From the NCBI GenBank assembly GCA_022376925.1, contig JAIOJX010000004.1:123777123-123841122 (forward strand): a stretch of DNA of 64,000 nt, read 5' to 3'. The notes beneath the pieces are model-generated. The model was given only the letters and a program-made list of their open reading frames with translations, did no database searches and was not told the origin of the DNA. Shown piece after piece: positions 34,971 through 48,024 of the stretch. This DNA is from Tragulus kanchil (taxonomy: Eukaryota; Chordata; Mammalia; Artiodactyla; Tragulidae). Numbering within the stretch: the first letter of the stretch is position 1; each line of letters opens with the position of its first letter. A program made the position numbers and the translations under genes.

Positions 34971-35430
34971 ATAGAGCTTCCTTTATCAGAAATAGAGGCT
35001 CTAGGAGCTGATGGCTATTTACAGATGAGGAAAACTAGTAGAGGTGGGACTTAGTTGAATTTGGGTGTGCTGAATCTGAGATACTGGCATGAATTCCATG
35101 TGAAAGTGTCCAGACAGCAATTTGGAATATGCAATTGGAAAAAATCAGAAAGGAAATGCAGATTTGGTAGTCACCATCACAGGGCTGGCACTGCTTTACT
35201 TAATTAAAAACTTTTTCTATAGGAATGTAATCTATATAAAACATTTAAAAGATGTGAAGTTATCCTTGCTACAGTTCACAGAAATCAAAGCCCTGGATAA
35301 TGTCCATGTGTAGGTCATTTAAAGAAGGTCTGAGACCTTAAACTTAGCAAATAAAGAATTGCGGGCCTCCTCAATGTCACTGATTGGTCAGTGAAATAAA
35401 ATAAGTGACCCTAAAATATTGTCTCCTGTG
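34971..35430. other. Unannotated DNA
   Basis: No gene, named repeat or simple repeat recognised. Confidence 0.4.
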
Positions 35431-35499
35431 GCACCTTGAAAATAAACCAAAACAACCCAACCTGCTCTTTCTCCTGTGTGCTCTGTCCTTAGCAGTCAA

Positions 35500-35810
35500 C
35501 TAAGCTGGAGCCATGGGTGCTATCTGAGTTTTCCCGTCACACCTTATGAGCCTCCTTCCATTCATCTGTTGCTGACTCCTTTCGACCCTGTGGACTGCAG
35601 GAAGCCAGGCTTCCCTGTCCTTCACCATTCCCAGAATTTGCTCAGACTCATGTCTATTGAGTCGATGATGCCATCCAAACCTAGTCCTTTGTGGCCCTCT
35701 TCTCCACCTGCCTTCAATCTTTTCCAGCATCAAGGTCTTTTACAATGAGTCAGATCTTGACATTAAGTGGCCAAAATATTGGTCCTTCACCTTCAGCATC
35801 ATTCATATTT
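35500..35810 (-). mobile_element. BovB (RTE LINE) ORF C-terminal remnant
   Basis: Antisense BovB. The reverse strand gives a recognisable C-terminal segment (KDREAWLPAVH, LEKIEGRWRRG). Plus-strand landmarks are atgatgccatccaaacc, ccagcatcaaggtctttt and agtggccaaaatattgg. A short partial element without reverse-transcriptase motifs. Confidence 0.88.
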
Positions 35811-36610
35811 TTAATGTTTTAGATGCTGATCTTTCTTCTTAATTACTGGTGCCTTAGTTTAGGCCCTCCTCAGTTTTTTCTTGAATTGCTATTATAATCA
35901 TTTTACTTTTCTTGACCTTCCTTTATACTACCAATAATATACAAATGATTTCTATACTAACCCTCACTCCTATGCTTTCTCTATATTTACCATTGATTTT
36001 AGAGATAGAGTTGAAATGTGCTTTCCTTCCCTGCAAAGCTCTACTGGTCCAATCTAGGTCTAAGAGGACAAGGGTTTTCATGAGTGAACACAGCTAGGTA
36101 CCTCCTGGTCACTTTTGCTTCCTTGTACCAAGACTATCTGTAGGGTAAGAAGAAGCACCAGGGGTAACTGACCCTAATGATTGGGAGACAGATGGTAGGG
36201 CTGTTGTTACACAATGATGGCAAGAAAAGTATATATTTGGCTCCCTCATGATTTACTAGGGTGTCTCTTGCTTCTTTCCTAATTTTGATAGTAAATAGAC
36301 AAAGTGAAGAATTCAGGTATTCTATTGTGTGATTATAACAGTAACTAGAGAAGCTCAGAAGCCATATTTTTATGAAGGTTATGGGATGAGAGTCAGAGCC
36401 ATCACATCGCATGAGCCCACAGACTAGCAGCAGGGTTAGCTGAGGGTGAGAGTAATCTAGAATTGGTAGTTGAGCAAAGAAATGATAAGCATTAGTTCAC
36501 CATCGCAATCAAGCAGGCACAGGTATCAGGAGGAGTCATCTGCACCTTGAAAATAAACCAAAACAACCCAACCTGCTCTTTCTCCTGTGTGCTCTGTCCT
36601 TAGCAGTCAA

Positions 36611-36921
36611 CTAAGCTGGAGCCATGGGTGCTATCTGAGTTTTCCCGTCACACCTTATGAGCCTCCTTCCATTCATCTGTTGCTGACTCCTTTCGACCCT
36701 GTGGACTGCAGGAAGCCAGGCTTCCCTGTCCTTCACCATTCCCAGAATTTGCTCAGACTCATGTCTATTGAGTCGATGATGCCATCCAAACCTAGTCCTT
36801 TGTGGCCCTCTTCTCCACCTGCCTTCAATCTTTTCCAGCATCAAGGTCTTTTACAATGAGTCAGATCTTGACATTAAGTGGCCAAAATATTGGTCCTTCA
36901 CCTTCAGCATCATTCATATTT
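36611..36921 (-). mobile_element. BovB remnant, second copy
   Basis: Identical-looking copy of the BovB fragment at 35500, shifted by 1,111 bp. Confidence 0.88.
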
Positions 36922-37403
36922 TTAATGTTTTAGATGCTGATCTTTCTTCTTAATTACTGGTGCCTTAGTTTAGGCCCTCCTCAGTTTTTTCTTGAATTGC
37001 TATTATAATCATTTTACTTTTCTTGACCTTCCTTTATACTACCAATAATATACAAATGATTTCTATACTAACCCTCACTCCTATGCTTTCTCTATATTTA
37101 CCATTGATTTTAGAGATAGAGTTGAAATGTGCTTTCCTTCCCTGCAAAGCTCTACTGGTCCAATCTAGGTCTAAGAGGACAAGGGTTTTCATGAGTGAAC
37201 ACAGCTAGGTACCTCCTGGTCACTTTTGCTTCCTTGTACCAAGACTATCTGTAGGGTAAGAAGAAGCACCAGGGGTAACTGACCCTAATGATTGGGAGAC
37301 AGATGGTAGGGCTGTTGTTACACAATGATGGCAAGAAAAGTATATATTTGGCTCCCTCATGATTTACTAGGGTGTCTCTTGCTTCTTTCCTAATTTTGAT
37401 AGT

Positions 37404-39635
37404 AAATAGACAAAGTGAAGAATTCAGGTATTCTATTGTGTGATTATAACAGTAACTAGAGAAGCTCAGAAGCCATATTTTTATGAAGGTTATGGGATGA
37501 GAGTCAGAGCCATCACATCGCATGAGCCCCACAGACTAGCAGCAGGGTTAGCTGAGGGTGAGAGTAATCTAGAATTGGTAGTTGAGCAAAGAAATGATAA
37601 GCATTAGTTACAACCCTGAGACTCTCTGCAATCAAGCAGGCTACAGGTCATTCTGTTAAGGTAAGTTTTCCCTGGAAAAGATACCACCTAGAATCCTGAA
37701 AAACTCTTTCAGATGGGAGGAAGCAGGCAGATCTGAGTGATGCAAAGGGTGAACTCTAGTGGATGCTGAGGTTCACAGCTCAGATCCTGTCTCCAGGACC
37801 AAGGCACTCATCCTTCTTTGCCAGGAAATCACTGCTCCCTGCTGAGACCCTCCTCAGCATAGAAGGGACTATCCACCTTGCTCCAATTTAGGACACATCT
37901 AGAGAACCAAACCAGCTCAGGTCTCCCTGGAGGAGTGGCTGAGGCCTCTGTTGTAGAGGCAACACAGTTCAACTTCTCCCCCAGCCCAGTTCTGCCTCCT
38001 CACTCTCTTTTAGATATCCTTCCTGAGAACATGCCACATTAAGTCAACCACTTGCAAATCTCCATCTCTGTTTCCGTTCTCCTGAGATCTCATCCTGTGA
38101 CATCCACTATTAACATTTTCCATGTTGATGTCTAGGGAGTTACCATTTTAAGTAAGCACACTTTTTATTAATGAAAATTGTGCTCTTGCTTATTTTGAAG
38201 TTTGGAATGTATAACGCTTATTATCTCCTGTGGCCTCTCTGCTCACAGGCCTGGCTAGTTTAGGCACTGACTCATGGCCATTCCTCAGGCACATCATTTA
38301 AGATCCTTGGTCTCATTTTAAGCCAGCCAGGAAATTGGGCCCAAACTCCAGACTGGAGACCTTTGAAAATCATGTTAGAGCCGTATTAATTCAATTTCTG
38401 TGACTTTGGTTGTATTTCATGCTCTATTTTAAGCTGTCACTTCTTAATCTTCCCAATTTTCATTGTTTATTGAAAGATGAATGATGTACTAGAATCTTGA
38501 TTATATCAACTGATTCAAATAGACAAAGTGAAGAATTCAGGTATTCTATTGTGTGATTATAACAGTAACTAGAGAAGCTCAGAAGCCATATTTTTATGAA
38601 GGTTATGGGATGAGAGTCAGAGCCATCACATCGCATGAGCCCCACAGACTAGCAGCAGGGTTAGCTGAGGGTGAGAGTAATCTAGAATTGGTAGTTGAGC
38701 AAAGAAATGATAAGCATTAGTTACAACCCTGAGACTCTCTGCAATCAAGCAGGCTACAGGTCATTCTGTTAAGGTAAGTTTTCCCGGGAAAAAGATACCA
38801 CCTAGAATCCTGAAAAACTCTTTCAGATGGGAGGAAGCAGGCAGATCTGAGTGATGCAAAGGGTGAACTCTAGTGGATGCTGAGGTTCACAGCTCAGATC
38901 CTGTCTCCAGGACCAAGGCACTCATCCTTCTTTGCCAGGAAATCACTGCTCCCTGCTGAGACCCTCCTCAGCATAGAAGGGACTATCCACCTTGCTCCAA
39001 TTTAGGACACATCTAGAGAACCAAACCAGCTCAGGTCTCCCTGGAGGAGTGGCTGAGGCCTCTGTTGTAGAGGCAACACAGTTCAACTTCTCCCCCAGCC
39101 CAGTTCTGCCTCCTCACTCTCTTTTAGATATCCTTCCTGAGAACATGCCACATTAAGTCAACCACTTGCAAATCTCCATCTCTGTTTCCGTTCTCCTGAG
39201 ATCTCATCCTGTGACATCCACTATTAACATTTTCCATGTTGATGTCTAGGGAGTTACCATTTTAAGTAAGCACACTTTTTATTAATGAAAATTGTGCTCT
39301 TGCTTATTTTGAAGTTTGGAATGTATAACGCTTATTATCTCCTGTGGCCTCTCTGCTCACAGGCCTGGCTAGTTTAGGCACTGACTCATGGCCATTCCTC
39401 AGGCACATCATTTAAGATCCTTGGTCTCATTTTAAGCCAGCCAGGAAATTGGGCCCAAACTCCAGACTGGAGACCTTTGAAAATCATGTTAGAGCCGTAT
39501 TAATTCAATTTCTGTGACTTTGGTTGTATTTCATGCTCTATTTTAAGCTGTCACTTCTTAATCTTCCCAATTTTCATTGTTTATTGAAAGATGAATGATG
39601 TACTAGAATCTTGATTATATCAACTGATTCAAATA
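37404..39635 (+). repeat. Tandem duplication 12, unit 1,113 bp
   Basis: 37407-38520 repeats at 38520-39635. 37404-37610 also belongs to duplication 11, so part of it occurs three times (about 36293, 37404, 38517). The only small change noted is at ttccctggaaaag against ttcccgggaaaaag. Confidence 0.9.
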
Positions 39636-40380
39636 TGTGAAATGAAAGTCATGTAATGTTGAAAAGGATGCCAACCAAATAAAATTTCCCAGGATACAAA
39701 ACAAGTGAAATAATGAAGCCTGAGTTTTGCCTCATGGTCACTTTACTGCACTAGTCAGTGATGAAGATAAACATGGTCTGAAATTGTGCCCATGTTATAT
39801 ATTCAGTCAACACATCCTACTAGGGAGAAAGCACATTTATAAAGTATATGCCACCCTGGGCATTTGGATGGTTGGCAAGGCAGCAGATTTTCCCAATAGT
39901 AGCTATAAGCTAGCTTAAAAAATCACTCAGGTCTCTAGGATCTAAGGAAATTGATTTGTATTACATGTTTCAGTCCATTAATTTTGCATTGTATCTCAAC
40001 CTTAAAAGTTTCTGTGTTTCTTTGATAAGATTTTTGTTTAGAATTTAAAATTGAGAATTTCGGAGCTGTCTTACATTATACTTATTGACTGCCTGGCTAG
40101 CCTTGCCTTCTGGATTGTAGAGCTCTGTGGTCAGGAACTGTGGCTTATTCTTTTTTAAATTCTCAAGTCTCCTGCACAAGAATTTGCGGGCAGTATGTTA
40201 GCAAAACGTAACGCTGAATTTAATGAGAACTGGGAAAGCATTCAGAACTCAATTAGCTGAAACTTGTCATTTTTGAGATGAAGAAATGGATGGTCTGAGC
40301 AGTGGGAAATAAATTATTGATGGAAGGGCTAACTGAGGAAAATCACATAATATGTGCTAATTAAAATTAAAAAATGGGAG
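39636..40380. other. Unannotated AT-rich DNA
   Basis: No named repeat or exon recognised. Confidence 0.4.
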
Positions 40381-40382
40381 AA

Positions 40383-40855
40383 CTCAAAATTTACTGTGTT
40401 GTTTGTCCTTTGATACTGAGTTGTATGAGTTTATATATGTTGGATAGTAACACTTTATTGGCCATATTTCATATTGCAGATATTTTCTCCCATTCAGTAG
40501 ATTGTATTTTCGCTTTATCAATGGTTTCTTTTGCAGTGCAAAAGTTTTTATGTTTAATTAGGTCCCATTTGTTTATTTTTGCTTTTGTGTCTTTCGCCTT
40601 AAGCGACAGACTGAAAAAAAAGCACTACATTTCTGTGGCATTATTTATAACGTCTTCTCTTTCAAGTAGGATTTTCTTTATTTCAGTGTTTTTTATCTTG
40701 ATTATAGTCTAGCTGAGCTTGCTGATATTACTTATCTTAAAAGAAAAAAAGCCTAACTCTTAGTTTCACTGATTTTTTTTTTGTCTTGTTTTTTTGTACT
40801 CTATTTCATTTGTTGATGCACTCATCTTTATTACTTCCTTACTTCTCCTAACTTT
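40383..40855 (-). mobile_element. Old L1 ORF2 fragment
   Basis: Antisense L1: an atattttctcccattcagta segment and gcagtgcaaaagttttta, then, after a gap near 40610-40650, tagtttcactgatttt and a ctctatttcatttgttgatg region. Two non-adjacent ORF2 parts are joined, so an internal deletion or rearrangement has occurred. The forward frame at 40374-40712 is its antisense shadow. Confidence 0.78.
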
Positions 40856-41798
40856 GGGAGGCTTCTTGGAAGGAAGGGACACACAAACATTTTATTTGGA
40901 GATGATTTATACAGTGGGGAATTAGTGGCATGTGTATTATATATGTTCTTTGAAAGGTGAGACTCTTTGTGAAAACATGACAGGCAATTTGTGCTGTTGC
41001 TTCTTTTTGAAAAGAAATATTGGTGATATCTGATCAAGTATAATTTTCTCTGAGGAAGTTCTCTACTCTCACCACTGCCCATGGTATTTTCTGTCTCTGT
41101 TAGTGTTTGGGCAGAAGAAAAGGAATCCACAATGACACAGAAAATCAGTATACTTTTAAGAGACTCTTGTGAAATACTAAAATATCATTCCAAACCAGAC
41201 AGGGCTACTTACACATTATTCATGTCAATAAGAGCATTTAAATGGAAACTTTTCTGAGAATCCAAAGGGATATTTCATAATTTGTACCTCATGAAATGAG
41301 AAAGATTAGTTCCATTCCAATGGTTTTAACATGGCCAAGGGATGTATTTTCAAATTTGGAAACAATCTAAAAAATAATGTAATGCTCATGCTTGAGCGAT
41401 GATCAGTGATTAGAAGAAGAGAAAGGCAGAAACACGTAAGTCTCACCTGAGGAACTTTTCAAATGAACACATTCCTACCACCTTCTGCCAGAAATTGTGA
41501 TCACTATGTCTAGATGGGTTGAAATCCACATGTAACCAGCATAGCAGATGAATTTGATGCAAGTGGTCCATGCCCCGAGTCACCAGAAGAAACTATTTGG
41601 TATAAACAGTACAAAGAGCATCTGTTTTGCTTTTCCATTCAGTTTTTCAGGTCAACTAGCATGGTCCCATTCTCCTCTTTAGAGCTACTGAATCAGAACA
41701 TTCATGAGTGTGACCCCCAAAGAGATCATTTTAAATGCTCCCTAGGGGGTTATAATAATTCATTAGTTTCCTGCTGGATTTGGAACCAAGTGCTCCAG
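40856..41798. other. Unannotated DNA
   Basis: 41680-41745 (gctactgaatcagaacattc) may be a second, very degenerate MER5-like piece. Nothing else recognised. Confidence 0.4.
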
Positions 41799-41945
41799 AA
41801 CAGTGCTTCTCAAAGTTGACTCAAGAATCACTTGTATCAGCATCATCTGGGAACTAGATAAAATGCAGATTTCCAATATCCTTCTCAGGTTCACTGAACT
41901 CAAAATCTCTGGGATGAGGCCTGTAAAAACCTATTTTCAGCTATC
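41799..41945 (+). mobile_element. MER5-type hAT DNA transposon relic
   Basis: Begins cagtgcttctcaaagttgac, then tcagcatcatctgggaacta, then aaatctctgggatgaggcct. That is the internal order of MER5A/MER5B. The right part is duplicated again from 42959. Confidence 0.78.
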
Positions 41946-44043
41946 TCTATCCTTGATGTATGAGAATTTTCTGGAAAACTAAGTTTCTTCCTGGTCAAAC
42001 AGCAATAGATCAAAGCTGAAGTAAATACAATTATAGGACTGGCTGTCCTATCAGGTATGTCAAAGATTCTGTTCAAAGTATGAAGACCAGCAGGATGCCA
42101 GGTTCATATTAGATGAGTATAATATGGACAAGCTTACTCGAGAATCTGAAAAGGACAAGAGTAAAGAGCAAATGGTAAAACTCAGTGAGAAGCATCACAA
42201 CAGAACTCAGAGATTTCTTTGGGGAGTTCTAAGGGCTGCTTTTTGAGCAAAAGGATGAATTTGAGAGCTACAAGGTTCACCCTCAGAGTCAGCGGTTAGT
42301 CACAAAAGAATGAGATGAATTTTGTGAAGTGTCTTCCTTAGCATTGTCTTAATCAGGGCTCTTTGTTTTAGAAAGTAGAGAGAATCATCCAGGCTAGTTT
42401 GAACAAAGGGAAGGTTATTGTCAAGGATAATTATGGATTGAAAATTGGATGAAATCTACAAAGATGGAAGGGCTTGATGTTAGCGATGGATAGTATTTTT
42501 GGATTAAAGAAGGCTCTGTGTGGATACAGACATAAACTTAAAGGCTGGTGCTTTGCCAGTAACAACATTCAACTGCTCTTAAACTGTCTGCAGTATTCTA
42601 GCTTTTCTGCTGAAAAGGAGTATTTCTCTCTTTGATTTCCATTCAATTTTTCAAATTGGGAATCTAACTGGGTAAGCCAATTGTTAGTGTGTTGTTTCTT
42701 CAAATTTGTCATCCCGTGGATCAGTTTGCTATCACTGGTTTAATCAATTTGGTGAGAAATGGCAAGCACATGGAATAGGGGGGCAGTCACATGATTCAAA
42801 AATCTCTTCTTGGGAACCAAGGGAGATACAAATTTCTCTGACACACAGAGGGTGAGTAAGACACAGGCAAAGTAAAGATGTTTGGGCCTTTTGCTTTTTA
42901 ATTGAACCATTTTCATACACATTAATTTTCACCTTGGGACATGATAACTTTTGCTTCACTTCTCAGGTTCACTGAACTCAAAATCTCTGGGATGAGGCCT
43001 GTAAAAACCTATTTTCAGCTATCTCTATCCTTGATGTATGAGAATTTTCTGGAAAACTAAGTTTCTTCCTGGTCAAACAGCAATAGATCAAAGCTGAAGT
43101 AAATACAATTATAGGACTGGCTGTCCTATCAGGTATGTCAAAGATTCTGTTCAAAGTATGAAGACCAGCAGGATGCCAGGTTCATATTAGATGAGTATAA
43201 TATGGACAAGCTTACTCGAGAATCTGAAAAGGACAAGAGTAAAGAGCAAATGGTAAAACTCAGTGAGAAGCATCACAACAGAACTCAGAGATTTCTTTGG
43301 GGAGTTCTAAGGGCTGCTTTTTGAGCAAAAGGATGAATTTGAGAGCTACAAGGTTCACCCTCAGAGTCAGCGGTTAGTCACAAAAGAATGAGATGAATTT
43401 TGTGAAGTGTCTTCCTTAGCATTGTCTTAATCAGGGCTCTTTGTTTTAGAAAGTAGAGAGAATCATCCAGGCTAGTTTGAACAAAGGGAAGGTTATTGTC
43501 AAGGATAATTATGGATTGAAAATTGGATGAAATCTACAAAGATGGAAGGGCTTGATGTTAGCGATGGATAGTATTTTTGGATTAAAGAAGGCTCTGTGTG
43601 GATACAGACATAAACTTAAAGGCTGGTGCTTTGCCAGTAACAACATTCAACTGCTCTTAAACTGTCTGCAGTATTCTAGCTTTTCTGCTGAAAAGGAGTA
43701 TTTCTCTCTTTGATTTCCATTCAATTTTTCAAATTGGGAATCTAACTGGGTAAGCCAATTGTTAGTGTGTTGTTTCTTCAAATTTGTCATCCCGTGGATC
43801 AGTTTGCTATCACTGGTTTAATCAATTTGGTGAGAAATGGCAAGCACATGGAATAGGGGGGCAGTCACATGATTCAAAAATCTCTTCTTGGGAACCAAGG
43901 GAGATACAAATTTCTCTGACACACAGAGGGTGAGTAAGACACAGGCAAAGTAAAGATGTTTGGGCCTTTTGCTTTTTAATTGAACCATTTTCATACACAT
44001 TAATTTTCACCTTGGGACATGATAACTTTTGCTTCACTTCTCA
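41881..44043 (+). repeat. Tandem duplication 13, unit 1,078 bp
   Basis: 41881-42958 repeats at 42959-44043 with constant offset 1,078. The junction splits the MER5 relic. No internal differences noticed. Confidence 0.92.
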
Positions 44044-45736
44044 CACTGAGACACATGAAAGAAATAGAGAAAGTGACCTGGCTAGAAATTCAGAGAAAAA
44101 GCTGAACCCCTTTGCTATCTAATAGGATATGTTTGAGACTCAAGAAGACAGAGCTCATTGTTTTGTCTTATATGTCCACAAATTTGTTTATTTTAGGATT
44201 AGGTCTGCACAAAAAATTTGATAGGTTCTTTTATTTAGTTAGTTACTTAATTAATAATTATTTATTTATTCTGTGGAATTCAGGTAAATATCTGTGACTT
44301 CAGACTATGCTTCGGTTCTCTTTTGCCAATTGCAACACTTGCCAATTGCAACACTTGTTAATTGACTTTGGTTTCTCAAGTCTTGCTAACATTAAAATAA
44401 CTTTTTATGGATACGTTTTAGTAGCTGTATATAATCTTATCTTCATAGCTTTTGTAGCTGGTTTAAAAGTCTATACAATGCCAGTAATTCCCATGTCTCA
44501 GTATAACAGATGCTTTTTTTCTGCACACATTCTACAGTGAATCCTTTTGGATGATTATAAAATTATCTCAGATATGCTCAACAATTAAGAAAGGAAGTTG
44601 TATCAAAAAGGGTAAAGGTGAAATATCTAGAAGTAAAACCATTGCACTGTCTACCCATGGACCAGAGTCAAATCCCAAGCTGTGACATTAATGCTACTTC
44701 TTATATATAGACACCTAAAACTTCTGAAAAATTGAGTTGAATTGATTACATAAGCTATAGAATAATAGAAATATGAATGTTTATGCATATATGTTTATAT
44801 ATGCATATATGTGTATTAATAATGTGTGTTAAGTATATAATTTCCCATTAGAAAACTCAGATTTTATATATGATGTCTTTGTAAGCTCAAGCTCTCTCTT
44901 TGGAAGACTCAGAACTATGTGACAAGGACTTTGAATCTCAAGCAACAGTCAATGTCCTTTAATCCATCTATCGATCTATCTAGTCAGTCGTCCAAACTTT
45001 AAGATCCCAGATAGTGACATGATGAGGTTAATATTTGAGATGAGAGGGAATAAAAATTCATTCCAATTCTACTTTGTTATTGTTATTTGTTTGTTTGTAC
45101 CTTATTTTAAGTCCTGATTTTCATTTTATGGAAGGGATGTTAGGTAATGAATCCTTTAGAGGCAGTAGCACGTATCCTCATCTATCTGCAAGAACTATGG
45201 TGTACACAGGAAGTATTTGAAAACATGAATGTATGAACATATTCATGAATGAACTTCAGAGACCAGAATGCTAGAAGCTTCTCTATGAGTCACATCCTTT
45301 GAAAAGTTCCTGTTCAAGGTTTATTATGAAAGATAAAACCAGAAACCTGAAGAGTAGAATATTTCTTTTTTCTCTTTTGTTCAAACTTCACTATCTTTAA
45401 AAAGTGAAGGACAATGAAAAGAGGAGAAAGGAGAGGAAAGGAAGATATGAAGGAATTGAGGAAAACACTCTGAATGCAGTATGCATGGTAAAAAGAGGAA
45501 AAAAGTTAAAGATTCTAGAATATCAGAGTGGGGCTATCGCTAGCTCTCTAAAGGCTTCTACCTCAACACTTCACGTCCACATCACTTCTCTTTTAAGAAT
45601 AATGACAGTACTGTACTGATGACATGAATGAAGACTAATCCAGTTTAAATACCAATTTTGCAAGGAAACTTTAGGATTAAAAATGATTCTATTGAAACTC
45701 CTCACTACCATGGCTAGTTAAACTTCTCCTAGTTTT
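44044..45736. other. Unannotated AT-rich DNA
   Basis: Contains a short direct repeat (gccaattgcaacacttgcca region, 44324-44358), TA-rich stretches near 44780-44830 and a purine-rich run at 45400-45450. No exon recognised. Confidence 0.45.
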
Positions 45737-46428
45737 AAATTATAGCACGGGAGAGAGCCATATTTATAGCTGACTTTGTCATTGTGGGAACACAGGTAAC
45801 CTCACCCTCAAGAGATGCTGGGACTTGAAAGGCAAGCTGGCATAGGGGAACTAGAAGGAAATGTGAACCAAGCTGCTTGTGGCTGTCTTTGTAAAGACAT
45901 GTAGCTTTTCGGTTATTTTTATTGCATCTAGCATCAGTTACAGTGACATGACCATGGGGAGCTGAAGGACTGAGTGTTGCCATTTGATTTTACTATTGCT
46001 GTGTTTATGTTGTAAAATGGATAACTTTAATGCCTAGACCTTTCAGTATATGATTCTTTTCGAGGCATAATAGCCTCAGATCCTTTCATAAATGCCATCT
46101 AGTCATCCCCACTCAGGCATTCAGTGGAAGTTTATAAAATTATAAGAGATAGAACTAAATGAAATACACATTATATTTTAATTACCCATGAATATCTCCC
46201 TAGAGGTCTCTTTTTAGTAGCACAAGAAATATCTCTTTAGGGTTTCTGGACAGTAGTAGTCATGATAGTTCATTATAGAGTGAAATTATCACTTAAGTAA
46301 AATTTGGTCATTTTATAGAATCCTCAGGAGGCTATGATATTTCTGGATATCAAAGAAGTTTCTGTAAAGTCATATATGCTGTTGACACAATGGCATTTTA
46401 GATTCTGAAATGTAGCTAGACTCACTGA

Positions 46429-46431
<3 letters not shown>

Positions 46432-46468
<37 letters not shown>
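46432..46468. repeat. (TA)n microsatellite
   Basis: About 18 uninterrupted TA units. Confidence 0.95.
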
Positions 46469-46470
<2 letters not shown>

Positions 46471-47589
46471 CAAACTCAAATGTTTTCAGAGGTTAAGAAA
46501 AAAAAATGATTAAGAAGAAATAGTTTCCAAATCTAAAAGTAACAGAATTTGACAATTACTACCAAGAGAAAATTAAGAAAATTTCTGTTTGATATTGATC
46601 ATAACATAAAGAAAGTTGCTCCTGAGAAAAAGTGACTTGAATTTCCTCTTTAACTGCTCAGCAAATAGAACATGTTACATTTGTGAGCGGTCAAGAAATA
46701 ATTGCAATTAAAAATTAACCCTAGAACTTAAATAAGACCTGATCAAAATCACTACTGGAAATCCAGGACTTCCTTTTTAAAAGTCTTCTTTTCAAAAGTT
46801 AATTTCAACAGAAGGTTGAATTCTTAGCATTCTTTTGCAGAAATCTTTCAATTAAAGATAGGAATTTGTGCCTTTGGCTGAGTTACCCCTGTCTTTCAAA
46901 ATTATAGCACGGAGAGAGCCATATTTATAGCTGACTTTGTCATTGTGGGAACACAGGTAACCTCACCCTCAAGAGATGCTGGGACTTGAAAGGCAAGCTG
47001 GCATAGGGGAACTAGAAGGAAATGTGAACCAAGCTGCTTGTGGCTGTCTTTGTAAAGACATGTAGCTTTTCGGTTATTTTTATTGCATCTAGCATCAGTT
47101 ACAGTGACATGACCATGGGGAGCTGAAGGACTGAGTGTTGCCATTTGATTTTACTATTGCTGTGTTTATGTTGTAAAATGGATAACTTTAATGCCTAGAC
47201 CTTTCAGTATATGATTCTTTTCGAGGCATAATAGCCTCAGATCCTTTCATAAATGCCATCTAGTCATCCCCACTCAGGCATTCAGTGGAAGTTTATAAAA
47301 TTATAAGAGATAGAACTAAATGAAATACACATTATATTTTAATTACCCATGAATATCTCCCTAGAGGTCTCTTTTTAGTAGCACAAGAAATATCTCTTTA
47401 GGGTTTCTGGACAGTAGTAGTCATGATAGTTCATTATAGAGTGAAATTATCACTTAAGTAAAATTTGGTCATTTTATAGAATCCTCAGGAGGCTATGATA
47501 TTTCTGGATATCAAAGAAGTTTCTGTAAAGTCATATATGCTGTTGACACAATGGCATTTTAGATTCTGAAATGTAGCTAGACTCACTGA

Positions 47590-47592
<3 letters not shown>

Positions 47593-47632
<40 letters not shown>
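47593..47632. repeat. (TA)n microsatellite, second copy
   Basis: About 20 TA units; slightly longer than its counterpart at 46432. Confidence 0.95.
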
Positions 47633-47633
<1 letters not shown>

Positions 47634-48024
47634 CAAACTCAAATGTTTTCAGAGGTTAAGAAAAAAAAATGATTAAGAAGAAATAGTTTCCAAATCTAAA
47701 AGTAACAGAATTTGACAATTACTACCAAGAGAAAATTAAGAAAATTTCTGTTTGATATTGATCATAACATAAAGAAAGTTGCTCCTGAGAAAAAGTGACT
47801 TGAATTTCCTCTTTAACTGCTCAGCAAATAGAACATGTTACATTTGTGAGCGGTCAAGAAATAATTGCAATTAAAAATTAACCCTAGAACTTAAATAAGA
47901 CCTGATCAAAATCACTACTGGAAATCCAGGACTTCCTTTTTAAAAGTCTTCTTTTCAAAAGTTAATTTCAACAGAAGGTTGAATTCTTAGCATTCTTTTG
48001 CAGAAATCTTTCAATTAAAGATAG

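Larger units (their letters stand above)
35431..37610 (+). repeat. Tandem duplication 11, unit 1,111 bp
   Basis: 35431-36498 repeats at 36542-37610. The end of the first copy (36499-36541) is a corrupted version of 37610-37650: gcaatcaagcaggc is kept but the surrounding bases are scrambled or missing. Confidence 0.88.
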
